Shown here piece after piece: positions 33,039-43,300 of a stretch of DNA of 64,000 bases. The stretch is taken from positions 1 through 64,000 of the forward strand of contig JADHYV010000006.1 of assembly GCA_027604705.1 (NCBI GenBank), given 5' to 3'. Position 1 is the stretch's first letter. Every line of letters starts with the position of its first letter. The position numbers and the translations under genes are program-made. Source of the DNA: Allomyces arbusculus (lineage: Eukaryota > Blastocladiomycota > Blastocladiomycetes > Blastocladiales > Blastocladiaceae). Under the pieces are notes generated by a model. The model was not told the DNA's origin and did not search any database. It saw nothing but the letters and a program-made list of their open reading frames with translations.

Positions 33039-34110
33039 GCACGTTCTCCTTGCGCAAGTCGAGTCCGTCTTCGACCCGCACCACGCGCGTCTGGTGGCAC
33101 AGCAGCGGGAGCGCTTTTATCTTTTTTATTTGCCTGGATGCGGCCAAGTTGTCAAGCACCAGGCGCGCGCCATGGGCCTACATCAGGGATGATGAAACGG
33201 CGATGTGAATGCCCAAACCCTTTCAAGAGAAGGATCATTGTGTGTCGCCAAAATCAAACAAAGACGAGCCATACCTGCACCCCAATGTCAATTGTTTGTT
33301 GCATGGGTCTTCCCTGCTGTTGAGCGAGTGCCCGGACGAGACGGCAAAGTCAGAGTGGAGCTGGTCGAGTGCGTTTTTGTCATGAATGGGGTACTCGGAG
33401 AGATCGATCAGCGACGAGCCGAACACGGGCGCTGTGGATTTCGTACACTAGCCATGGTAATAGTTATAGGTCTACGTCTGGCCGAGTTCTTCATGCACAA
33501 GTGCGTTCATCACGCGGGAGCAGGTCAGCAAACAATCATCAACCCCTGGTCGAGTCGCGAATGTGGGCATGAAAACGTACTCTTATCGCAGTGCATGAGA
33601 CAGCGCGTCAGCAGTGAAAGTTGGACGGGCGCCTCGTTCTCGGCCTCGCCGCCGGGCGCATCATCGTCGTCGTCTCCAGTCATGGTGCGCCGCCGCCTAC
33701 GCCTCTTGTTCCGGTTGTTGACAAAGTCAAGAACTCCGCTCGAGTTGGCCGCGATCGCAGTCGTGAGGCCGGCGCTGCTGGATGGTCCGGCCAACACGCC
33801 GAGCGGTGCGGGCGCGCCGATCGCCGCCGTCGCCGTCGACGCGGCTTGCAGGTAGACGTTGATGTTGGTTGCTGTCGTCGGGTACATGGCGTTTGGCTGG
33901 TGGTTGATCGGTCGTGCTGCGGTGGTTGCTTTGTGGGGGACCTTGGGCCGGCTAGCAGCACCAAGCCCACCAGACCATTGGAACACCAGACTCCCGACTG
34001 CGCAATTTTGCTATTGTCGCAACAAATATGGTGGCTTAGAACAATGGAGGACTTCATGACTTGAGTCGCCCAGCGATAGCATGTGAGCAAGCAAACCTGG
34101 ACGTCGACCA
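33039..34110 (-). other. Possible minus-strand exons of an unidentified gene or of the hAT element
   Basis: Several coding-looking pieces occur on the minus strand: a Thr/Ala-rich block, NKRRRRRRTMTGDDDDDAPG and VQLSLLTRCLMHCDK (33525-33986), RVMNALVHEELGQT (about 33475-33520), VFGSSLIDLSEYPIHDKNAL (about 33360-33426) and LVLDNLAASRQIKKIKALP, VRVEDGLDLRKENVRELL (33015-33178). They could be small exons of one gene. I recognise no family, and whether they belong with the transposase remnant is unknown. Confidence 0.3.
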
Positions 34111-34698
34111 ATCTGCGAGCTCAGTGGCGACCGTACTTGGCCCAGCCTCCGAAACAATCCAATGCAAGAGATGCCGACGCTGCTAACACTGACGCACTGC
34201 GCGGCCTCGATGTGTCGAGCAGCTTCATTGGCCTCATGGACACGCTTAGCTCGACGTTCGCCAACGTTCGTTTCACATAATCGTGGTGCGGCCGTTCGTG
34301 AGGTACGAACAGACCGTTTGCGCAAAACTGAGCAGCAGTATTGTAGAACTGACACGCTAGTGTCGCTTGTGACTGGAGACAGTGGTTCGCGCGCCCCAGT
34401 CTTGATTTTGCTTTGAAGAGTTGAATGCCGATATAAATATTGGCAGTGTCAACCGTGGCATACGGCGATGCGCGTGGGTTGTGAAGGCAAAGCGAGAGTG
34501 AGAATGTGGTTGACTTGTTGTGATGACGACAACATTCATGTGTGACCGCCTGTGCGAGTGAAGCCCGTGTTGGAACTGTTGGAACCTGCAAGGCTGCAAC
34601 CTCACTTGCTTGCTTGCAGCAACTTCGAGCGACTTCCAGCTGCCTGTTCAAACCAACGACCCGGCATCCGCCACTTCGCGCATTGACCAGTGATCCGA
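34111..34698. other. Intergenic upstream of copy F
   Basis: No supported gene. The 3' 250 bp should hold the promoter of the intact LRR copy that follows. Confidence 0.3.
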
Positions 34699-36624
34699 AT
34701 GGCGAGTATCACTTCAAGCATCGATGGCGAGCATCAGCAGCCACCGGGCAGCGCGACTTCCGCGCACTGTGCGTCCGCATGGACTGCACCAAGCGAATCT
34801 GTCGGGACAATCCAAGAGCGCGCCCCAATCGAACTACTTCCATACGATGTGGTCGAGAATCTAGCCAGGATGGTCCTCTCTCAACACGTCGGAAAGACGA
34901 CGCTACTCCACCTGGCCCTTGCATCGTCAACTTTCTTCGCGCCTGCCATGCGCGTCATTATTCAAGCGCCGCGTACGGGAGAAAACGACTTTACAGTGAA
35001 GCGCCCGCGCGACATTGACCACATGCTGGCAACCGAGATGTGGGAGTGGCCGGTGCGGCTTGTCAAGAATTGGATGGGCCACTTTGTTGCCGATTCTGTT
35101 GACTGGACGTCGTCCTGGAAGTGGATGCTCGTTCTCCCGCCGCGCGACCGTGACCGCAAGTTGATCCCCTTGTCCGCGGATGCTAACGATGCTAGCGTTG
35201 CCGTGTCACGAAAATGGACGACCATGCCGGTCAAGCAAGAGCACGTCCGCAACTACGCCCTCTACATGGGGAACAGCCACCTCCCGGTTCCATTTGCTTG
35301 CCGCCGTCTCATGATTGATGCTCAGTGCAATACCTGGCCCAACTACCCTCCTAGTCTCGAGCTTCTCGAAATTCTTGACGTTCACATTGATTCGGCGACA
35401 CTTGCCTACTTGGCTCGCTTCCCAGGCGACCTGCGCCACTTGGAGATGAACGTTATGGAGATTGATGACGAGGTCTGGACGCACTTGTTTGAGCTTTTGC
35501 CGTCGACTCTTTCGGTCCTCAAGTTGAAGACCGATGATGGCGTTGAGCTTCCCGACAATTTTGGAGACAGTAGTACGCCGGCGCTGGTGCATGCTTTGGA
35601 AAAACTCGTCAAGTTGCAGGAGCTTCAGCACGATTTCATCCGAGCCGCTGACGTCCCGCTAGTCATGGGCGCAGCTATGACGCCGACTGTCGCGCAGAGC
35701 CAGCAAAGTAAGCGCCGACTGCGGTCCCTCCAGATCGGCGTAATTTCGGGCACTCTTGCTGGTCTCGATATGAATCCCAGCTCGCGCTCTCAAATCATGG
35801 GTCTCGAGGAACTCGATGTCGCAATTCATGATTGGGACGAGCTGTTTGTTGACAGCGAGGGATTCGAGGACGAGGTTTGCCGCATATTGTCGTGGTTTCC
35901 CGCCCCGAGCCGGATGCTGCGTGTTGATGTCCCCAAGTGCACAAACGCGATCGTCAAGTGCGTGCTCGACCGGCTCGTGTCGCCGACCCTTACCAAGCTG
36001 CATGTGTGCAATAGCGGTCAGTTTGTGGTGGACGTCGACCCGATGCTCGTACGCCCGCTCGTGCTCTCGTCATTCAACCCGCACCAATTGCCGTTAATGC
36101 TCACTTCGTTGTCATTGTCGCGATGTCTGCCGAGCCGCATTGTTGCTGGGTTCACAGACGAGTCTTGGACGTTTCCGGCATCGCTCTATCGTCTTGATTT
36201 GAGCCAGAATGGACTGACCACGGGCGATCTGAAGTTCCTCCAGCCCCTGCTGCCGTTGAACTTGCGCGTGCTCAATCTTGCGCGCAACCGGTTCCACACA
36301 CTACCGACCCCCTTCCCATTGAAATTGCGCGTGCTCGACATATCGTTCAACTTAGCGCTCAGTGACGACCTCGACCCCGCACACTGGATTGAGGCGATCC
36401 CGCTTTCGCTCTGCAAGCTGATTGTGTTCGGCTGCAACCTCGATGACGATGTGGGACGTCTCCTTTTAGCAGCGCGGCGGCGCGCAGGCAAGACGCGGAT
36501 CGGAGCCCCCAAATTGTGCATCAACACATCAACGGCATGGGCCGCTGGGTCTGGGTTCCGCTTTTCTTCGGCTAACCGGTTTTCCACGGATGTTTACAAT
36601 GCCCTGGTGGGCGATATGGATTGA
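34699..36624 (+). CDS. F-box-like/leucine-rich-repeat protein, copy F (intact)
   Basis: A single open frame of 641 residues from ATG 34699 (MASITSSIDGEHQQPPG). F-box-like segment: APIELLPYDVVENLARMVL, then LLHLALASSTFFAPAMRVII. A Trp-rich region (WEWPVRLVKNWMGHF, WKWMLVLPPRDRDRK, VSRKWTTMPVKQEHV) precedes leucine-rich repeats running to the end (LMLTSLSLSRCLPSRIVAGF, SLYRLDLSQNGLTTGDLKFL, LNLRVLNLARNRFHTLPTPF, LKLRVLDISFNLALSDDLDP, LCKLIVFGCNLDDDVGRLLL). Length and layout match copy A, but sequence identity is modest outside the anchors. The role as an SCF adaptor is inferred. Confidence 0.85.
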   Translation: MASITSSIDGEHQQPPGSATSAHCASAWTAPSESVGTIQERAPIELLPYDVVENLARMVLSQHVGKTTLLHLALASSTFFAPAMRVIIQAPRTGENDFTVKRPRDIDHMLATEMWEWPVRLVKNWMGHFVADSVDWTSSWKWMLVLPPRDRDRKLIPLSADANDASVAVSRKWTTMPVKQEHVRNYALYMGNSHLPVPFACRRLMIDAQCNTWPNYPPSLELLEILDVHIDSATLAYLARFPGDLRHLEMNVMEIDDEVWTHLFELLPSTLSVLKLKTDDGVELPDNFGDSSTPALVHALEKLVKLQELQHDFIRAADVPLVMGAAMTPTVAQSQQSKRRLRSLQIGVISGTLAGLDMNPSSRSQIMGLEELDVAIHDWDELFVDSEGFEDEVCRILSWFPAPSRMLRVDVPKCTNAIVKCVLDRLVSPTLTKLHVCNSGQFVVDVDPMLVRPLVLSSFNPHQLPLMLTSLSLSRCLPSRIVAGFTDESWTFPASLYRLDLSQNGLTTGDLKFLQPLLPLNLRVLNLARNRFHTLPTPFPLKLRVLDISFNLALSDDLDPAHWIEAIPLSLCKLIVFGCNLDDDVGRLLLAARRRAGKTRIGAPKLCINTSTAWAAGSGFRFSSANRFSTDVYNALVGDMD

Positions 36625-36774
36625 GGGTCGCAATGGGGGCTCGTCATCACCGCCCTGGCCAAGTTGTATGCGGATGTGGAGAATGTGGCAACGTATTTCA
36701 GTTCTTAAATTTCGAAGCACTGGGTATAATGACTGCCACGATTCTGCAGCCCGCTCATCAATACCCACGATCGA

Positions 36775-37867
36775 ATGGTGAACGCACTAGAAAGAATCGT
36801 CAGTTTGCAGGAGTTCCAGCACAATTTCGTCCGAGCTGCTGACGTCCCGCATGTCATGACCGCGCTCACAACGCCGGCAGCCGCACAGGACCAAGCGACG
36901 CAAGCGGCAACTGCGGTCCCTCCAAATCGGTGTCATTGCAGGCTCATCTAGTCGTCTCACAATGAATCCCAGTCTGAATTCTGAACATATGGCCTTCGAA
37001 AACCTCGACGTTGAGAATCAAGACTGGGACGAGTTATTTGAGGAGAACGAGGGGTTTGAGGATGATGCCTGCAGCATCCTGTCGTGGTTCTCCACTCCAT
37101 ACCGGGCGCTGCGCGCTGATGTCCCAAAGTGCACGGTCGCATTTGTTGAGTACTTGCTCGACCAGCTCGTTTCGCTGACCCTTGCCAAACTGCACGTGTC
37201 GAACAATAGCGAATTTGCTGTGGACACCAACCCCAGCTTTGAGTGCCCGCTTGTGCTCTCGTTCGACACGCACCAGCTGCCATTGATGCTCACGTCGTTG
37301 TCTTTGTCGAGGTGACTGTCGAGCCGCATAGCTTCTGGGTTCACGGACGAGTCATGGACATTCCCGGCATCGCTCATGGAACTGGATTTGAGCAAGAATG
37401 GGCTGATTGCGGCGGACCTTGTTTTTCTCGCGCCCCGCTTGCCTCAAAGCTTGCGCGAGCTCAACCTTGCGTCCAACCGGTTTCACACGTTAATTCCGCC
37501 CTTCCCGCCCAAGATGCGCGTGCTCGATGTATCGGGCAACCTGGCGTTCAGCGACGACCTCGATCCAGCACACTGGATTGAAGCGATCCCACTCTCCCTT
37601 CGCAGACTGATCGTGTACGGTTGCAATCTCGACGACGATGTGGGGCTTCTACTCTTGGAGGCGCGGTGGCGTGCGGGCAAGACCCGGGCTGGCGCTCCCA
37701 AGTTGCACATTTTCACGTCAACGGGGTGGGAGACCGAGTACCGCTTCTCGGCGGCAAACCGGTTTTCGGGTCATACTTGCAAGGCGCTTGTGAGTTGTCA
37801 TTTATACCGGCTCGCTCCATTCCCAGGCCGTGATGAGAGTGGTGGGCAAGGCAGCGAAATGACGTAA
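36775..37867 (+). pseudogene. LRR-family pseudogene G, partial tandem duplicate of copy F
   Basis: It lacks the N-terminal half and starts inside the family (NALERIVSLQEFQHNFVRAA, matching copy F HALEKLVKLQELQHDFIRAA). It then follows copy F closely: NQDWDELFEENEGFEDDACS, LPLMLTSLSLSR, WTFPASLMELDLSKNGLIAA, SDDLDPAHWIEAIPLSLRRL, CNLDDDVGLLLLEARWRAGK. An in-frame stop lies at the LSLSR position (about 37313-37315) and there is a frame change before about 36960. High similarity to the copy 150 bp upstream points to a recent local duplication. Confidence 0.8.
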
Positions 37868-38079
37868 ATATCAGCCCTTGTATTCCTTGTGGTGAGATGG
37901 GTTGACATGCTTCGTCAAGCACCGTCGATCTGTCGGGATATTCATGGGAGTGCTCGTTCCCTTGCTTCAATCAAGTCAGCGGGTTGGTCTTCATGGACTT
38001 TGAATTCGTTCCTCGACCATCCGCACATCAGCGAACAGAAAATCGGAACCTGCAACAATCACCGCCACTGATCGCAATG
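37868..38079. other. Intergenic
   Basis: Spacer between pseudogenes G and H. Nothing recognised. Confidence 0.25.
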
Positions 38080-39951
38080 GTATGGCAAGTTTGAATCCAA
38101 TGCTCCGGTTATCGGCGGCGCAAGAGCGGGCGAAAAGAAAGTCAACCGTACAATCTACGCGAGAAAATCGCTTCCCTAATCTGGCCAAGCTTGTCGCTTT
38201 GCCGTACGACGTGTTGTCAACTCTCTGTCGCCATGTCCTTGTCGTAGCCGGCCGCATGACACTTCTCCACCAGGCAATTTCGGCTCCACCATTCTTTGCG
38301 CCCGCCATCCACGCAATCATCCGCGATGTCAATCATGTGCACCCACTGTGGCCAACATGCGGCGCGCTATGATCCATCATTTGGCGACGCAGTGGACGGG
38401 CTGGTTCGTCGCAAAAAAATCCTTCAAGCCAGTCACGACGTGGTTCCTGGTCCTGCCGCCGCGCGACTTGAGCCGCCGATACGTACCGCATGCTGCTCTC
38501 GAAAAGTGCACGACGTTAATCTCAAAGTGGATGCTGGTGATCGTGCCGCTCGTGCCCAGCTGCACTTCTCTCGGCCTTGCAGTCCAACTCGCTGTGCCAA
38601 CTGGTTCCTCCGCGGTGTCGAAATCTCCGTGTTGTTGAACGCAGGGGCGTGCTCAAGTTCAAACTGGCGGACGAGCCCATGTTTATTGCACTCGAGCTCT
38701 ACTTGCTTTCCCCTGACGAGGCCAAGCTCGTCCACCTTGTCCCGTTCCTGCCGCGCCTGCGCAGCTTGGAACTGCAAGTGCTCGGCCACAAGACCAACGG
38801 TCTGCGTGATTTGTACGCAAGTTTGCCGCTGGCGCTCGAGACCTTGGAGATTACGATCAAGCCGGGAAATAAATCCACGGCGCCACCATTTTTGATCTTT
38901 TTAATGCTCTGGTTGAAGCTCTTGCAAGGCTGCCCGCGCTGCGAGATTTGCACCATAACCTGCTCCGCATTAGCGACATAACGCTCGTGCTCGACGCAGC
39001 CAAGAGCCCTCCGCGACGTCTGCGGTCCCTGAAGCTCAGTGTCAATTTGACAGAAGAGTTGCTCGAATCCCATCTCGGTCTTTCACCTAAGCCAGGTGGG
39101 TTGGCCGTCGAAGAGCTCAACTTCGAGTTCTTTTACATTAAAAGATGGGGCAACGGCCATGGATTCCCGAGCTGGTGCGATTTGCTCGCTCTCCTTGCGT
39201 CGTCGCTAACTGTACCGTCGTGATTGCTGCGCGTTGCCTTCACTTTGTGGAGCGAAGTATTGTCGCGCAACTCGCGTCATCACCCACGCTCGAAGAATTG
39301 CACCTGGCCTGGTCTCGTCCGCTCGGTCCGGCGTACCCACAATCAGCACTTGTCCCATTTCATTTGCGTTGTCCGTGCTCGACCGGCTGCGCTTGCCCGC
39401 ACCCCTCGTCTCACTCACCCTCCGCCAGTGTCTCGCGAGCCTGTCTGTCTGCAAGCTCACGGACCGGACGTGGTCCTTTCCCTAGACACGATCGAGCGGC
39501 TGGATCTGAGCAAGAACGGTCTGGTCGCGAATGATCTTGCGTTTCTCGCAACAACGCTCTGGTCGCGAATGGTCTTGCACTTCTCGCGCTGTGGCCGCGG
39601 AACTTCAATTTGCAGCGCAACAAGTTCACGACGCTTGCGCTGCCGTTTCCATCCAAATTGAAGCACCTGGACGTGTCCAATAATCCGACCCTTGGCGAAG
39701 ACCGCGACCCGGCGGGGTGGATCAATGCGCTGCCGCCGACTTTGCGTATGCTCGACGTGCAGAGTTGTAACCTCAACGATCGGACTGACCGTGCCCTCAT
39801 GGCTGTGCGCCGCCGTGCTGGCCTGACATGGGTTGGGAATGCCAGTTTGCAGATTGTGACAAATGCGTGGCGCGGCCGATTACACCAGTATTTTCCGGAG
39901 AACAGCTTCACGAAAGCGGATCTGCGTGCGCTCACGAGTGGGGTGGTTTGA
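38080..39951 (+). pseudogene. LRR-family pseudogene H (full length, decayed)
   Basis: F-box-like segment LVALPYDVLSTLCRHVLVV, then LLHQAISAPPFFAPAIHAII, then TTWFLVLPPRDLSRRYVP-like and SKWMLVIVPL pieces, middle repeats (FLPRLRSLELQVLGHKTNGL, PPRRLRSLKLSVNLTEELL) and a C-terminal stretch 39610-39951 (FPSKLKHLDVSNNPTLGEDR, PPTLRMLDVQSCNLNDRTDR, NSFTKADLRALTSGVV). Pieces lie in several frames. A short stretch near 39535-39600 is a local duplication of sequence like NGLVANDLAFLATTLWSR. Confidence 0.75.
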
Positions 39952-40322
39952 TGATGCATGTGGGAGTTCTGGCGAAATTTTTTTGCATCAACAAGGCAAG
40001 CGACGATTCGTGTGGTCGTGGTTTTCGCCCTTTTACCCTCTAATGCCCGATCCAGTTCGCGTTGAGCGCGACTTGCTACTCCACCGCGTTGTGACCCTGG
40101 CAATCCTCATTGTTCGTCGGTGCCGTCAAGCCGTGAGACTCAATGCGCGTCCATGATCATCACACCACGCACTCGCCCCGCCCACTGGAACAATGATCAG
40201 AGGGTAAACAGGGTGATCCTAAATCCTTTGGTCCATAGATCATAATCGTGCCAAAACTTGCGCTCCCTCGCAGAGTCCCCGTCCATCCCACCTCCTTCAG
40301 TCCTCCCATCCATTTCCAGTCC
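39952..40322. other. Intergenic between plus and minus gene blocks
   Basis: The convergent region between the LRR cluster and the TmcB-like gene. No gene recognised. Confidence 0.3.
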
Positions 40323-43300
40323 TCACACCGGGCTTGGCGCGTCCGGCCCCGAATCCACTTTCGGCAACGTGCCTGTCGACGGCGGGATTGCACGAATACT
40401 TGGCACTCCATTCGCGTCCTCCCCTCCCCCTCCACCGCCAGACGGTGGTGGCGGGGCCGCACTGCTGCTCCCGTGCCCACCCGCATTTCCGCTATTCCCG
40501 AGCGACAGCAACCGCCGAATCGACTGGCCCGAAATCGCGCGCGACCGCTCCCCTCCGGCCTCATCCGCCGTCCCCACCGCGGCACTGGCCGTCCGCCGCC
40601 GCTCCTCCTCGAGCTGTTCCTGCTGCTGCCTTATCCACCGCGTGATCGCGCGCCGCGGCGACGGGGACGCTGTCGCCGACGCCGTATTCGACTCGGTCGA
40701 CGAGAACGTGCTCGCAGCACCCGCCGGCGGCGGGGCCACGAGCGCCGCCGTCGCCGTGGCCGAGGTGGAGACGGCGCGGTCGAGCAAGTTCCGCGCACGC
40801 GGCAATGCGGTATTGTCGTCAGCGGTCACTTCAAACGGGCGGGCGTCGACGATCCGGACCACGCGCTGACTGTCAGGCGCAGTGTGCCGCCGCGCGGCCG
40901 ATGGGGACGACGGTTCGGACTTGCCACTCTTCTCAGCGTCGCCGGGCGCGTGCAGCGTCACGGGCGCGCGCGGGTTTACGGCGGTGGTCGGCGTGGTCGC
41001 GTCAGCGGTCATGGGCGGATCGCCGGCGGCCTCGGCGGCAGCGCCAATGGACATGCGCAGTCGGGCGTTGGCGGCGGCGGCGATTTGCGACCGCCGCCGC
41101 TTGCCCGTGGTGCTGCCGTCAGCGGCAGCGGCGGGTTTGTCGGCGGCCGCGTCCTTCTTGGCAGCGCGCAGTTTCCGCGAGAAGACGGAGATGCGCGAGA
41201 CGTCGATCTCGCCGGTGCGCAGGTAGTCTCGTACGGGCGGGATTTTGACGACGGTTTCCTCGGGCAGCTGGAAGAGGATGTTTCTGAAAACCGTGCGCGA
41301 GTCCAAGCGTCAGTGTGAACCTGCGGCCGTGACATCCACAAAGAAACCGGGAGAAACGAACGTACCGCGTGCGCCGAATAAAATTAGCCACGCTGCTGAG
41401 CGGGTAATAGAGCGCGACCCCCATGACGAGATACAGTGGGAAAATGCACGCAAACAAACCCGTCGACGCCGTATTGGCCATCGCAATCTCAGGCGCGTGC
41501 AGCATCGCATATACGTTGCGCACGGCCGCGATGTTGTTGCGGAAGTTGGTGCCGTTGCTCGCAATGGCCGTCAGGACGCCGAGGCTGCCGGGCGTGACGG
41601 TCCCCGTGTCGTAGATGCGCCGCGCCGTGAGCGTGAAGAATGCGAACCCTTCCTCAATTGAAATGCACTCGAGCCCGCCGTTGCAGGACCGAGTGAAGGT
41701 GATCGAGTCTGCAGGGCCGACCTGCGCGTTCGATCGCGGCGGGAGGAAGTCAGTCGATCATCGTGCCAAAATCCAGGAAAGCAAGCAAGGCACATACGTA
41801 GCCAAATGTGCGGCCGATACTCATCGACATGTTCCCAAACAACACGCCCTCATGAATCTGCCTTGCCGTCTCGGCATGTCTCACCATCAGCCCGCGTAAC
41901 AGAGTCGCATTCGCACTCGCGCCATTCATGTACGTCAATTCCCGTGCATACGTGAGCGCGCGGAACATGTAGGACATGCGGCCGCCGGAGTAATTGATGA
42001 TCGACGCGCGCTCGCTCGAATAGTTGATGGCAATCACAAATGACATGAGCAGACCGACCGTGACCACCGAAATCAAGACGAGCATCGCGACCACGAGCCA
42101 TAGAGACCGCGCCATCAGCTGGTGGTTGCGCGCAAGCCGGTCTTGCCCGGAATTGAGCCCGGACCAGTCGTCGCCGGTCCCACTGCTGCCGGGACTCGCA
42201 CCGCCACTGTTCAATGCGCCCGCGCCGGTAGTCGAGTCGGCACTGGCCGATGTACTCCGCCGCGCCAACTGCTCGCGACTCCCCGCAGCGCCGCCCTCCT
42301 TCCCACCCGCGCTGCCCCCGGCCCCTGCGGGCATATCGGCCGAGTCGACGCCATCGCTCTCCATCTGTTCCTTGAGGCACTCGGACATTTCCTGCGCGAG
42401 CACCTGCGCGACGCGCCGCGGGATCCGGCCGTATAGTCGCATGACCCCCGTGATCTCGCGCGAGAGCCGGATCCAAATGGGCAAAAACAGCACGAGGAAC
42501 ACGATCACGGGCAAACAACTGAGCACGATCCCGGTGACCTGCATCAATTTCCCGCGCGCGGCGACGTTCGTCTCATAAAACTGCTGAAACGCCTTGACAA
42601 ACGCCGTCGATCCGGCGAGGAACGCGTCCGGGTCGGTTGGCGGTAACACGTTGGTAGTGAGCCAGACAAGGTCGCCATAGGTCGCGTCGAGGTAGGCCGC
42701 CGGGTAGAGCCCGGAACTGTAGAGCGAGAGCCCGAATTGCCGGATGAAGGCCATCGGGTTCACGGAGGCACCCGTGTTGAAGTCGTAGGCGAAGGGCGAC
42801 GCCCAAAAATTGAGGTTGGTGCCAAGCGTGGAGGACCGGTTGAACATGGAGTTGAGCGTGGTCATGACTTTGGCGCCGGAGAGAATCAGAGACTGCTGTG
42901 TTCTTGTCATGTCGGCTACGGTCGCGTTGGTCGCGAGTTGGTGGTTGAGCGTGAGAATGTCGTAGGATGCTTGCAGGAAGTCGATGCGCAAGCTACAAGA
43001 ACGAACGCATCGGTCAGTCCCTGTCACCAAAACAATCTAGGCACGAACAATCCACCACGCACTTGCCCGCGTCGAGCATACTCGCGCGGTCCGCGGCCTC
43101 GGCCGCCATCACATTCACGCCAATCAAATACAGCGCAATGATCCCAGCCAGCAACACTCCGAGCGACAGCACGATCCGCTGCGTGAGCTTGCGCAACCCG
43201 GCCATGGCCAACCCATGCCGCTGTTCCTCAAAGCTATCCACATCAAAGATCGACTGCGCATTGATCGACTGCAGTACGTCCGAGCTGTGCGCGTGGCTGC

